In this document: in pieces, positions 1 to 7,284 of the stretch | Layout: every line of letters begins with the position of its first letter | Numbering within the stretch: position 1 is the stretch's first letter | Assembly: GCA_030613795.1 (NCBI GenBank) | Contig: JAUWLG010000018.1 | Span: forward strand, 1 to 11,801 | Length of the DNA stretch: 11,801 nucleotides | Origin: Helicobacteraceae bacterium | GTDB taxonomy: Bacteria; Campylobacterota; Campylobacteria; Campylobacterales; Sulfurimonadaceae | Direction: 5' to 3' | Program-made: the position numbers and the translations under genes | Notes under the pieces: generated by a model | What the model was told of the DNA's origin: nothing | What the model saw: only the letters and a program-made list of their open reading frames with translations | Database searches by the model: none

Positions 1-151
1 AGTGTTTAAGTTCACCTTTGTCCATATGTGCCGGATCTTTTGGTTTCATCTCAAGACGGTTCATGTACTGCTCTTCCATTTTCGCTGACGCGCCTACTGC
101 TGCTGTGACTGCTGCAATACCGGCTACTTTTAATACTTCTCTTCTATTCAT
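1..151 (-). CDS. N-terminus of a Tat-exported protein, possibly superoxide reductase-like (partial)
   Basis: Fifty codons are visible from an ATG at 151-149; the gene runs off the left edge. An AAGGA ribosome binding site lies just upstream on the minus strand (near 158-163). The protein opens with MNRREVLK, a good twin-arginine motif (R3-R4), followed by a short Ala/Val/Gly-rich hydrophobic stretch ending near ASAK. This predicts Tat export to the periplasm, normally of a folded cofactor-bearing protein. The stretch after the signal (YMNRLEMKPKDPAHMDKGEL) resembles, from memory, the start of Tat-exported desulfoferrodoxin/class II superoxide reductase-like (SORL) proteins of Campylobacterota. 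None of the iron-binding residues is inside the window, so that family is a guess. The reading frame and Tat signal are seen directly. Confidence 0.72.
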   Translation of the reverse strand, partial: MNRREVLKVAGIAAVTAAVGASAKMEEQYMNRLEMKPKDPAHMDKGELKH

Positions 152-189
152 CTTTTTTCCTTTTTATATAATATGTAATATCATTAACT

Positions 190-230
190 GAAATTATATA
201 TATTATAAGTATATAGAAGGGATTATAAAA
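190..230 (-). promoter_or_regulatory. AT-rich putative promoter region for the left-edge gene
   Basis: On the minus strand this stretch carries several TATAAT matches (193-198, 202-207, 222-227) about 40-75 bp before the start codon at 151. No convincing -35 box or Crp/Fnr palindrome is present. In such AT-rich DNA chance matches are common, so the region is plausible as a promoter but the exact box is undecided. Confidence 0.3.
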
Positions 231-331
231 GTTTGAATAAGGTAGAAGTTTAAATCAGTAAAAATTGGTAGGTGTGTATTTTTGTTTCAATGCTCTGCGT
301 GATAACGAGTAGGTTGAAGATTGTAACTACT

Positions 332-376
332 TTATTCTAACCTCCAAAACATCAGACAGTCAGCTTCATCATACGT
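332..376 (-). pseudogene. Remnant of the 3' end of a second napL-like gene
   Basis: Read on the minus strand, this stretch encodes DEADCLMFWRLE followed by TAA. The intact napL in this window (2633-3580) ends DEDDRLMFWRLE and stops, so 10 of the last 12 residues agree. By hand alignment the 45 nt of 332-376 match 2633-2677 at 36 positions, without gaps. Beyond about 377 the similarity stops, and the AT-rich promoter region of the cyclase gene begins. There is no start codon or upstream coding frame, so this is a decayed 3' fragment of a napL paralogue or duplication. The match to napL is seen directly; the history is inferred. Confidence 0.75.
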
Positions 377-379
377 TTT

Positions 380-408
380 TTATACCTATAAGTCCATTAT
401 GTTATAAT
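380..408 (+). promoter_or_regulatory. Putative promoter of the diguanylate cyclase gene
   Basis: A perfect TATAAT lies at 403-408, 38 bp before the ATG at 446. The -35 region (around 380-385) is poor, which is common in Campylobacterota, where the upstream element is often only AT-rich. No operator palindrome was seen. Confidence 0.45.
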
Positions 409-445
409 TTATAGATATACATAAGCAATTATTAAAGTAAATGAA

Positions 446-1513
446 ATGAGACTAGACAATTTTTTATACAGCGGTTTTAGATTTGGAGAGGATGAAGATC
501 TTCTAAAATTTAAATTCAGGATGATCAACTCTATTTTAGTCATCGTCGCTTTTTTTACCGTACTTTTTGGGGTACTTAGTGACTTGGGCATCAATGATAT
601 TGGACCTATTCACTCTAAAGTCGATTATGTTTACAGTTTTCTTTCGCTGATGCTTGTTCTCTTTCTTCGAAGGTCAAAAAACAATTATAAAACCACAGCC
701 AACCTTTTACTCGTTTTCTCATTAATCACGTTTACATCGGCATTGATCTTTGTACCCCAAGATGAATTTAGGATGATATGGTTTTATCTTCTTGTTTTTG
801 TTGCCTATATGCTTAATGGTACGTCAAGCGGTATCCTCTTTACAATAGCCTCCATTGCTGTCATTCTGACCGTCAACATGTTTTTAGAACTGCATCTTTC
901 TCAAACAGCGATCATGTCATCTGTATTGGGTCTGATCATAGGAAGCTTATTATCACGTATCTATACCAATAAGATCACCGATTATGAAAACAGTCTGCAG
1001 GAAAAAAATGCTGCTTTAGGCATATTGGCCTCCACAGATGATCTAACAGGGATTATGAACAGACGTATCTTTAAGAAGGTTTCCGAACGCTATTTTGAAA
1101 CAGTCCAAAGAGATAATAGTGATTTGACACTTTTACTGCTTGATCTAGACCATTTTAAAAAGGTCAATGACACCTATGGTCATCAGGTTGGGGATCAGCT
1201 ATTGATACGTTTTGTCGAAGTCATAGGGCCTATTTTAAGAAAAAGCGATATTTTGGCCCGTGTAGGTGGTGAAGAGTTTGCTATTCTTCTGTTTAAAACA
1301 GATGCTGAAGGTGCTTTTACCTTGGCTGAAAAGATCCGTAAAGAAGTTGAAAGCATGACTATTAACTGTCAAGGGCAGGATATTTATATCACAACTAGTA
1401 TCGGTATCGCTCAAAACAAAGAGAGCGACAAAGCATTCAATGAAATATACTCACGCTCTGATAAGGCACTTTATAAAGCTAAAGAGCAGGGACGAAATCG
1501 CACATGTTTATAA
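446..1513 (+). CDS. Membrane-bound diguanylate cyclase (GGDEF)
   Basis: This 355-residue protein makes the second messenger cyclic di-GMP from two GTP. About six hydrophobic helices fill residues 28-170, followed by a short linker (YENSLQEKNAALGILASTDDLTG region) and a C-terminal GGDEF domain (about 190-355). The active-site motif is GGEEF at 274-278, a functional variant. An RxxD product-inhibition I-site (R265-D268) lies at the standard five-residue spacing before it. The metal-binding LLDLDHFKKVND motif and the domain's DDLTG/NRR opening are present, so the enzyme should be active and feedback inhibited. No EAL domain or named sensor domain is seen; the membrane part would be the input, with unknown ligand. 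The start is the ATG at 446, because the ATG at 441 meets a stop at once; its ribosome binding site is weak. The gene stands alone, with neighbours on the opposite strand. Confidence 0.93.
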   Translation: MRLDNFLYSGFRFGEDEDLLKFKFRMINSILVIVAFFTVLFGVLSDLGINDIGPIHSKVDYVYSFLSLMLVLFLRRSKNNYKTTANLLLVFSLITFTSALIFVPQDEFRMIWFYLLVFVAYMLNGTSSGILFTIASIAVILTVNMFLELHLSQTAIMSSVLGLIIGSLLSRIYTNKITDYENSLQEKNAALGILASTDDLTGIMNRRIFKKVSERYFETVQRDNSDLTLLLLDLDHFKKVNDTYGHQVGDQLLIRFVEVIGPILRKSDILARVGGEEFAILLFKTDAEGAFTLAEKIRKEVESMTINCQGQDIYITTSIGIAQNKESDKAFNEIYSRSDKALYKAKEQGRNRTCL

Positions 1514-1543
1514 TGCGTTCCCATTCTATTGCATGGGAATGCA
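1514..1543 (+). terminator. Hairpin immediately after the diguanylate cyclase stop
   Basis: TGCGTTCCCAT (1514-1524) pairs with ATGGGAATGCA (1533-1543), 11 bp with one G-U pair and an 8-nt loop. It starts at the base after the TAA. There is no strong T tract after it on either strand, so it may be a weak terminator or a 3'-end stabilising hairpin. Confidence 0.45.
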
Positions 1544-1571
1544 TACAGATAGTTTGAATTTAACGAAGTCG

Positions 1572-1783
1572 CTATTTATCGAAATCTAAACGCATAGCTC
1601 TGTTAGCAGGCAGTATGACACCAACGTCTTTTGCGTACTGATCCCTAATCTCAATCATCTCTTTACACAGTGTCGGTTGCTCTTTGGAAAGATCATTTAA
1701 CTCTGCAGGATCTTTTGACAGATCATAGAGTTGTCAATCACTGTTTCCAAAAGGAGCAGGAAGCATGCGATCAGCAAAAAGAG
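1572..1783 (-). pseudogene. C-terminal remnant of an arylsulfatase-type sulfatase
   Basis: On the minus strand a frame reads through DRMLPAPFGNSD, an in-frame TGA at 1736-1734, then QLYDLSKDPAELNDLS and on to ANRAMRLDFDK and a TAG at 1574-1572. The pattern P-x-GN..WQLYDL..DP.E..DL is the conserved C-terminal tail of type I sulfatases of the arylsulfatase A family. The family usually has TGG (Trp) exactly where this copy has TGA. The catalytic domain with its Cys/Ser-x-Pro-x-Arg site is absent. Going upstream, the frame runs into the stop codon of the DUF4239 gene at 1784, so the 5' part has been lost or displaced. This is a broken gene, not an expressed protein. The family assignment rests on recognition of the tail only. 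Confidence 0.72.
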
Positions 1784-2578
1784 CTATTTCGTTTCTAGCT
1801 TCATACTGTTTTGAAGGTTGATCATAGCCTGTTGGCTCACTTTTATCAGCCCTTTTTGAGGACGGTCAAGATCCACGACGACTGTTGTGAGGGCTGAAAA
1901 GGCCATGACCAAAGGGATAACCGCAACCAATCTGCGCGATTTGGAAAGCCCGGCCTGAGACCCCATCGTCATCATCGTGAGGGAGGAAATTGCTAACAGT
2001 GTTAACCAGATACTGCCGGGAATTCGATTGCGCAAGGCTGCAGTTATTCGTTTTTCGTGCATATCAATTACCTTGTTGATTGATTGGATCAGCAACCCGG
2101 TATTTGTGTTGGGCTCTTTTTTTGCTACGTATGAAACCTGGGTCCAAAGCAGCCCATGCAGCTCAACAGATCTGGTTATTATTGTTTTCTGCATATCTAT
2201 GTCCATAGTTGCAGCTACGGCCTGCAAGCGAATATCCACATACTTCTGTAAAAGTTTCTTAACTTCTGTTCTGTGTGGCCTATCAATTAAATCTGCGCGC
2301 AGATATGTCGTACCGATTGCATTTGCTTCGTCAAGAACAAATTGTTTTCTAAGATTATGCTGGGCGGCGGCCATGGCAAATGTAAAAGCGAGGACAAAAG
2401 CCAGCATGCCCAATAAGCCGCCTACCATGGGGCTTATGGCATTAACCGCCTCTTTATCATAACGAGTACCAGAATATTTGCTAATTTGATAGCCAACTTC
2501 AAAAGAGAGCAGTATGGATAGTGTTATGACAATATAGACACCATATATCGGCAGGGAGTCAAACAACTCTATAATCAT
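1784..2578 (-). CDS. DUF4239 (bestrophin-like) membrane protein
   Basis: This 264-residue inner-membrane protein has helices at about residues 8-30 and 50-72, a soluble middle region, and two more helices at about 188-210 and 215-235. The segment GLLGMLAFVLAFTFAMA followed by EANAIGTTYLRADLID and LLQKYVDIRLQ is typical of the DUF4239/bestrophin-like family, whose length is usually about 250-270. The biochemical role is unknown; a channel function is only suggested by distant bestrophin similarity. A GAGGAACAG ribosome binding site precedes the ATG at 2578. The gene starts 54 bp after the napL stop on the same strand. That gap is AT-rich (TATACT at 2613-2608 on the minus strand), so it may have its own promoter or be read through from napL. 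Its stop abuts the sulfatase remnant, marking a rearrangement point. Confidence 0.8.
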   Translation of the reverse strand: MIIELFDSLPIYGVYIVITLSILLSFEVGYQISKYSGTRYDKEAVNAISPMVGGLLGMLAFVLAFTFAMAAAQHNLRKQFVLDEANAIGTTYLRADLIDRPHRTEVKKLLQKYVDIRLQAVAATMDIDMQKTIITRSVELHGLLWTQVSYVAKKEPNTNTGLLIQSINKVIDMHEKRITAALRNRIPGSIWLTLLAISSLTMMTMGSQAGLSKSRRLVAVIPLVMAFSALTTVVVDLDRPQKGLIKVSQQAMINLQNSMKLETK

Positions 2579-2632
2579 CTGTTCCTCGATTCGTTCTTAT
2601 ATATAATAGTATAGTCTAATTTCAGGAGATTG

Positions 2633-3580
2633 TCATTCTAATCTCCAAAACATCAAGCGGTCATCTTCATCAGCAGTGATCAGCTCATTTTCTTTGTGAA
2701 AGTCGATCTTGATGATGGTCTGCTTGTGCCCTAGTAAAAGATAGGTCTCTTTTAGGGTCTCTGTATCGATGACGGAGATAGCACTCTCTTCGTTTTTGAC
2801 AAAGGCCGCTTTGGATGCATCAGGGTTTAGTGCGACACCGTAGATAAAAAACTCTCCTTTGGTCATCTTGTACTTCTGTGGTGTTTCATAGAGAATGACA
2901 CGTTTGTCTTTACCGCCGCTAAGAAGCATTTTATTTTTATAGTCGATGGAAAAGATGTCTCTTTTGTTGGCTATTCGGTACTCATCTACGATCTTGCCGC
3001 TGTTGATCTCTATTTTACTGATTATCGGGGTCTCATCTGATGTGTACAGGTACTTATGCTCTTCGTCAAGCACAATGTCCGAGAAGCTTGCGTAGCTGAG
3101 CTGCTTTTTATAGAGGATCTTCTTCTTTTTAATGTCAAAAAGGATCAGCGCATTACTCATAGTCATTATGACCGCTCTGTCTGCATCAACGAACTTAACC
3201 TCTTGGAGTGTCATCTTCTGTGTTTTATCTATGAGGTTGGTGAGTGTTTTGTTTTCATAGATGTAGAGCTCGCGCCAGCCATCAAGAACTCGACTGACAA
3301 ATAGAAGTCTGCCCTCAGAGTAATCAACACTAAGGATCAAAGAACGCATGTAGTCGCCTAGGATGTTTTTGTACTTGGGAAGCCTGACCTGATCGATCAC
3401 CTTGTCTTTTTCCAGGTCATAGATGTCGATGAGGCCTTCTTCAGTGCCGATGATCAAGGTGTTACCTACTTTTTCAAAGTCAGAGACAGCCTCACTGGCC
3501 TGGACATATCTGTATGGGGTTATCTCTTTAGCAAAAACCGAGATGAAACAAAAGAGTAAAAGCAGTGTTAGAACTCTCAT
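2633..3580 (-). CDS. napL: Periplasmic NapL-like WD40-type accessory protein
   Basis: This 315-residue protein begins with a Sec signal peptide (MRVLTLLLLFCFISVFA, likely cleaved before KEITPY), so it is periplasmic. The rest consists of short beta-rich repeats of the beta-propeller type. Examples are LIIGTEEGLIDIYDLEKD, LLSGGKDKRVILYE, and a final block that opens LLLGHKQTIIKIDFH and ends DRLMFWRLE, in the style of WD40 GH...W repeats. Length, signal and position after napH match NapL of epsilonproteobacterial nap clusters. There NapL is an accessory protein that is not strictly essential; its precise role is unresolved. It overlaps napH by 1 nt (TAATG), implying translational coupling. A decayed copy of its last codons sits at 332-376. 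No cofactor-binding motif was seen. Confidence 0.85.
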   Translation of the reverse strand: MRVLTLLLLFCFISVFAKEITPYRYVQASEAVSDFEKVGNTLIIGTEEGLIDIYDLEKDKVIDQVRLPKYKNILGDYMRSLILSVDYSEGRLLFVSRVLDGWRELYIYENKTLTNLIDKTQKMTLQEVKFVDADRAVIMTMSNALILFDIKKKKILYKKQLSYASFSDIVLDEEHKYLYTSDETPIISKIEINSGKIVDEYRIANKRDIFSIDYKNKMLLSGGKDKRVILYETPQKYKMTKGEFFIYGVALNPDASKAAFVKNEESAISVIDTETLKETYLLLGHKQTIIKIDFHKENELITADEDDRLMFWRLE

Positions 3581-4404
3581 TACCTCTCCTTTAGTTGTTC
3601 TGCGAGACTGACGACTGAGATATGAAAGGCATCGTTGTCACAGACTTCGAGGCAGCGTCCGCACTTAATGCAGCCTGCAGCCGTGACAGGTGCACTGTAC
3701 TTTCCTACCATGTTCAAGACTTCGACCTCGGGGCAGACCTTAAAGCAGGCAAGCGAGTCTAAACACTTCTCCTTGTCGTGTACGACCTTGATCAGACTGT
3801 ATTTGCCTATGAGGGCATTAAACCCGCCAAGCGGACAGATATGCCCACACCATCCGTATTGTTGGGAGAAGAGATCAAAAAGAAAGATCGCGACAAGAAA
3901 AAGCCATCCAAAGCCAAAGCCAAAGATGACCCCTCTGTGTGCTATGCCGATAGGACTGATCATCTCAAATGCAGCCAAAGAAAAGATGAGAGAGAGGCCC
4001 AGAGTTATGGCGATGACCCAGTACCGAATGTTGCGGCTAAAGGTGAGGGCATGCTCTTTCTCTTCGAAGTCGAGTTTTCGTCTAAGCGCGGCGGCTGTCT
4101 CTGTGACAATGTTGACAGGACAGACCCAGGAGCAGAAAAAGCGACCGCCGATAACGCTATAAACCAAAAAAACGACCAAGGCACCCACAAGAATGTCTGT
4201 AGCGATGACGGCACCGGCGAAAAACATCTGCAGTGTTGCAAAGGGGTCAGAGAGAGGAATGAATCCAAAGAGGACAGAGCTGCTTAGATTACCTGCCACG
4301 ATCTTCCAACCGTAAGCGTTTGCTCCAAAGTAAGCGGTAAGTATAAGTATCTGAACAATTCTACGAGATATATAAAAGCGGTGTCTGTATAAAAATTTAC
4401 TCAT
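3580..4404 (-). CDS. napH: NapH-type membrane quinol dehydrogenase ferredoxin
   Basis: This 274-residue inner-membrane protein has about four helices and two CxxxCP motifs typical of NapH/NosR-type quinol dehydrogenases (C91-x3-C95-P and C186-x3-C190-P). Its C-terminal cytoplasmic domain would hold two iron-sulfur clusters. The second is canonical (C245, C248, C251, C255). The first reads C214-x5-C220-x3-C224-P, with Ser217 where the usual second Cys would be. With NapG, NapH passes electrons from menaquinol toward a periplasmic acceptor. The gene overlaps napG and napL by 1 nt each, so all three form one translationally coupled operon. Because napA and napB are absent nearby and nosZ is close, the NosH-like role known from the Wolinella nos cluster is an alternative. 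Confidence 0.9.
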   Translation of the reverse strand: MSKFLYRHRFYISRRIVQILILTAYFGANAYGWKIVAGNLSSSVLFGFIPLSDPFATLQMFFAGAVIATDILVGALVVFLVYSVIGGRFFCSWVCPVNIVTETAAALRRKLDFEEKEHALTFSRNIRYWVIAITLGLSLIFSLAAFEMISPIGIAHRGVIFGFGFGWLFLVAIFLFDLFSQQYGWCGHICPLGGFNALIGKYSLIKVVHDKEKCLDSLACFKVCPEVEVLNMVGKYSAPVTAAGCIKCGRCLEVCDNDAFHISVVSLAEQLKER

Positions 4405-5219
4405 TATCTGCCTCCTAAAATGTCATCTAAAATACCTTCAACATCATTGACATTGTCTAGGGCACTTTTTTTATTTCTTGGCGTCCGATCCAAGGTGACA
4501 TCATTAGAGGTGTCTATAAGTCGACTTTCATCTCCTTCTTCCCATCCGACGATGAAATGCGAACCAATATCGCCCTTGGTGATCGCAAGCGGCAAGACTT
4601 TGATAGAAGCGACGGTTGTGGGGCAAGCATGTTCGCACATCCCACAACCGGTACAGTAGTCTGGATTAACGACGGGTTTTAGAAGAGCATGCATATCGGT
4701 ACGCACGTTTCGCTCTTTCTCCAAAAATATTGCATCCCCTGTTAACGGACAGGCTTGAAAGCACATCGTACATTGCAGTCCCAAGTAGGCTAGACATGTC
4801 TGTGTGTTAATGGTGGAAAGCCCCATTCTGGCGCGATTGATATCGAGCTTATTATCAACTGTCAAAGAGGGTAGGTCAAGCGCTCCTGTTGGACAGGCAG
4901 ATGTGCACGGAATGTCAGGGCACATGCGGCAGCCTTCTTCTCTTGCGGTAAAGTAAGGGGTTCCAATGGAGACCTGATCAGAGATAGTAGAGAGTTCTAA
5001 AACATCGAAAGGGCAGGATTCAACACACATCCCGCAACGAATACAGGTTGAGACAAAGTCTTTTTCAGAGAGCGCACCAGGAGGTCGTAAGATGAGGTTT
5101 TTTGCTTGTGATTGAGAGAGGTAGCTGCTCCAGGCAATAACGCCAAATGCGCCATACCCCACGCCTTGCATTGTCTTTTGCAAGAACACTCTTCTTTTCT
5201 GGTCATTGAGCTTATTCAT
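4404..5219 (-). CDS. napG: NapG-type Tat-exported tetra-[4Fe-4S] ferredoxin
   Basis: This 271-residue protein has a Tat signal (QKRRVFLQK, R9-R10, then a hydrophobic stretch to about residue 37). Four cysteine sets for [4Fe-4S] clusters follow: C59/62/65/69, C97/100/105/109, C142/150/153/157 and C189/192/195/199. This number and spacing match NapG and NosG. NapG sits on the periplasmic face and works with NapH as a menaquinol dehydrogenase. An AAGGAG site lies about 6 nt before the ATG. It is the first gene of napGHL. The 188-bp gap upstream (5220-5407) is AT-rich; a TTGAT half-site at 5319-5315 lacks its partner, so no Crp/Fnr box can be claimed. The NosG alternative cannot be excluded from sequence alone. 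Confidence 0.92.
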   Translation of the reverse strand: MNKLNDQKRRVFLQKTMQGVGYGAFGVIAWSSYLSQSQAKNLILRPPGALSEKDFVSTCIRCGMCVESCPFDVLELSTISDQVSIGTPYFTAREEGCRMCPDIPCTSACPTGALDLPSLTVDNKLDINRARMGLSTINTQTCLAYLGLQCTMCFQACPLTGDAIFLEKERNVRTDMHALLKPVVNPDYCTGCGMCEHACPTTVASIKVLPLAITKGDIGSHFIVGWEEGDESRLIDTSNDVTLDRTPRNKKSALDNVNDVEGILDDILGGR

Positions 5220-5407
5220 CTTTGTACTCCTTTTTCAAGTGTTACATCAGAATAAAAAATATATTAACATTCACTTTCTATGGCTTTAAGAAAGACCATC
5301 TAGATATAGAGGATATCAATAAGTGTATCATAATTATTAATATTAAAAGAGAAAATTTCAACTAGTGTTTGAATTTAAATTATGATTGTACACTCTTGAA
5401 GGCGGCA

Positions 5408-6733
5408 CTATCTGCTTAGCTTTTTGATCAAGGCCAGTTCTTTTCTTCCATACCACCACACAACAACAGAAGAGAGTACAACTATCAGGCCGATCACGAT
5501 CCAGACAGAAAGTGGCGTCTGAATGTAGTTTGAGACTACTTCAAGCAGAAGAATCGGCAGGATGATCTGGCGGGCTAGGGCAAGATAGAAAATAAACTTC
5601 GGTCTTCTAATGCCTTGCAGTACGGCTACATAGATAAAGATCACGACAAAAGGGAAGATAAGTGCCGCTTCAACATAAAGGAAGCGCACACCTTCAGCTA
5701 TTACCTGAACATCGGATGAAAAGACCCCTATGAGGAATGAACCGCCGAAAACAAGTGCAATAGCGCCAAAAATGGCGATATAAGCTCCACCGATAAGTCC
5801 CACCTTAACAGCCTCTTCAGCACGTTCATAAAGTTTAGCACCGCTGTTTTGCGAAACGATAGAGAGCACTGCCATATTTATACCTATAGCCGGCATAAGT
5901 GCGATCTGCTCAATACGCATACCGATACCTAAGGCAGCAACAACACTCTCGCCATAAGGTGATGCATAGTAGGTGATAATAAAGACTCCGATAGCCATGA
6001 AAACCATGTTGGCGCTGGGTGGAACACCATGAGTTGTGATGTTCCAAAACAGTGGAAGATCGAGCTTGAAATTATCTATACCTTGTAACAAGGAAGTACG
6101 ACGAAGACGGTAAAACAGATAGAGCATACTTAAGGCTTCTGTGATGAGTGTAGCATAAGCAATCCCGATAACCCCATATCCCGCTGTCACAAAATAGTAA
6201 TCCAGACCGATATTTAAAAAGAATGAGACGATTAAAATATTTCTAAACGACACCATATCGCCCACCGAATTGAGCAGAGCATTGATAAAAAATGTCAAGA
6301 CAAAAAAGACGGTACCGAAAACAATCGTGGCAGTATACCCAACGGCTTGATCCAGGTAGCTTCCTTCGGCGCCTAACTGCTGCATAAGAAAGGGCACTGA
6401 CAGAACACCGACGATGGTTAAGACGATGGAGAGCAAGAACCCAAAGAGAAGCCCATTTTGCGCATAGTGTGCAGCTCTTGCTTTCTCGTTCTCACCCAGT
6501 GCATTACCAACGAGTGCCGTCAAGGCCTCACTCATCCCGGCAGCAACGGCTATCACCATAAAAAAGACAGGAAAAGAGAGTGAGAGTGCTGCGAGTGCTT
6601 GCGTTGAGATCTGCCCGGCAAAAAAAGTATCGGTTACGTTATAAAGCGTATGAAATAGAAAACCAATGGTTGCTGGAATAGCCAATGTCTTCATGTGACT
6701 TTTAATATCACCTTGAGTTAGATCGAGCTGCAT
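5408..6733 (-). CDS. MATE-family multidrug/toxin efflux transporter
   Basis: This 441-residue polytopic protein has about 12 transmembrane helices and the family's two-fold repeat. The N-terminal half contains FHTLYNVTDTFFAGQIS and ALAALSLSFP, the hallmark of MATE exporters, which expel organic cations or toxins in exchange for Na+ or H+. The second repeat appears around residues 230-300 (GVPPSANMVFMAIG, ALGIGMRIEQIALMPAIGI). The length is usual for the family. An AAGG site sits 6 nt before the ATG at 6733. It stands alone, 188 bp upstream of napG on the same strand. The substrate cannot be inferred, and a link to denitrification is not shown. Confidence 0.92.
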   Translation of the reverse strand: MQLDLTQGDIKSHMKTLAIPATIGFLFHTLYNVTDTFFAGQISTQALAALSLSFPVFFMVIAVAAGMSEALTALVGNALGENEKARAAHYAQNGLLFGFLLSIVLTIVGVLSVPFLMQQLGAEGSYLDQAVGYTATIVFGTVFFVLTFFINALLNSVGDMVSFRNILIVSFFLNIGLDYYFVTAGYGVIGIAYATLITEALSMLYLFYRLRRTSLLQGIDNFKLDLPLFWNITTHGVPPSANMVFMAIGVFIITYYASPYGESVVAALGIGMRIEQIALMPAIGINMAVLSIVSQNSGAKLYERAEEAVKVGLIGGAYIAIFGAIALVFGGSFLIGVFSSDVQVIAEGVRFLYVEAALIFPFVVIFIYVAVLQGIRRPKFIFYLALARQIILPILLLEVVSNYIQTPLSVWIVIGLIVVLSSVVVWWYGRKELALIKKLSR

Positions 6734-6961
6734 TTATAACCTTATCTCTTACAGTTGCTTTTAGAAAGAGCATAACAGACTAAAGCTTCGGTAAGGAGCA
6801 TCTAATAGTAGAAGTTTTTTGGATTTAGTTTTGGTGTTTTCTCATATAGGAGATGTTTCTAATCTCGTGACAAAAAATCGAATAGACCATTAATTAATAG
6901 GATTTTAAGAGGTGCCCATAACTTATTACCATGCCAAGTAATTATAGATATATAAGCTCTT
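6734..6961. other. AT-rich intergenic region upstream of the MATE gene
   Basis: This stretch has no open frame of note in either direction. It must contain the minus-strand promoter of the MATE gene, but no -10/-35 pair stands out. Only short hairpins such as GAGAT/ATCTC near 6850-6870 are present. Together with the promoter and mobile-element features that follow, it makes up the 571-bp gap between the MATE gene and the regulator. Confidence 0.4.
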
Positions 6962-7010
6962 TTGATATCAATCAACACTTTTTTATATAAATATTACTAT
7001 TATAGAGGTA
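6962..7010 (+). promoter_or_regulatory. Class II Fnr-type promoter of the regulator gene
   Basis: TTGATATCAATCAA at 6962-6975 is a perfect match to the Fnr consensus TTGAT-N4-ATCAA, centred at 6968.5. A TATTAT -10 box lies at 6998-7003. This puts the start near 7010 and the site at about -41.5, the classic class II activation position. The same offset recurs at 8949 and 11751. The coding region begins almost 300 bp further on because a repeat element (7013-7284) lies between. The gene is thus likely switched on under low oxygen or N-oxide exposure, by an Fnr-like protein or by itself. Confidence 0.75.
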
Positions 7011-7012
7011 AA

Positions 7013-7045
7013 TATTACTCCACTAGCTAAATACCCAAAGATCAA
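7013..7045 (+). repeat. Left terminal inverted repeat of the MITE-like element
   Basis: Matches the reverse complement of 7252-7284 at 32 of 33 bases; the mismatch is at 7040. Confidence 0.85.
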
Positions 7046-7251
7046 AAGAACGAGAAGAGGTAAGATTTGAACAAAGAGATATGAAGCCTAGCCGTAGCTA
7101 AGTTGAAATATCTATTTGTTTGAAGATTGCTTCTTATCGCTCTTCCCGAAGGGTGAGATGCTTTTGCCCATACTCTGCGTTAGATAACCTTCACCGTAGC
7201 TATGGCTACGCTAAAGAACCTCTGGCTTGATTATGAACAAAATCATTCTCA

Positions 7252-7284
7252 TTGATTTTTGGGTATTTAGCTAGTGGAGTAATA
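7252..7284 (-). repeat. Right terminal inverted repeat of the MITE-like element
   Basis: Mirror of 7013-7045 with the single mismatch at 7257. Its outer end lies 20 bp before the TTG start codon of the regulator. Confidence 0.85.

Larger units (their letters stand above)
7013..7284. mobile_element. MITE-like non-autonomous element with 33-bp inverted ends
   Basis: The ends are near-perfect inverted repeats: 27 identical bases starting TATTACTCCACTAGC at 7013, one mismatch, then 5 more matches, mirrored at 7284-7252. The 272-bp element has no open frame long enough for a transposase, as expected of a miniature inverted-repeat element moved in trans. Inside are small hairpins (CGTAGC-TATG-GCTACG at 7196-7211; CCC-GAA-GGG around 7145-7153) and a repeated CCGTAGCTA (7092-7100, 7194-7202). 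A TA dinucleotide at each outer edge could be a 2-bp target duplication or part of the repeat. It sits between the predicted transcription start and the start codon of the regulator, so it would be transcribed as a long hairpin leader. Confidence 0.75.

Noticed and set aside
1977..2462. Plus-strand open frame of 161 codons antisense to the DUF4239 gene
   Set aside because: The opposite frame encodes a recognisable family with membrane helices and a ribosome binding site; this one is a shadow with no plausible domain.
3635..4287. Two long plus-strand open frames opposite napH
   Set aside because: They are antisense to a conserved iron-sulfur membrane protein and encode basic or low-complexity sequence without a start context.
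5306..5319. Fnr-type site upstream of napG (minus strand TTGAT half-site)
   Set aside because: The second half reads TCTAT, matching ATCAA at one of five bases, and no good -10 box lies at the expected distance.
5352..5380. TTCAA...TTGAA-like partial palindrome between the MATE gene and napG, as a terminator or operator
   Set aside because: The arms pair only over a few AT pairs with a bulge, spacing does not fit a Crp/Fnr site, and the T run is broken. It is too weak to call.
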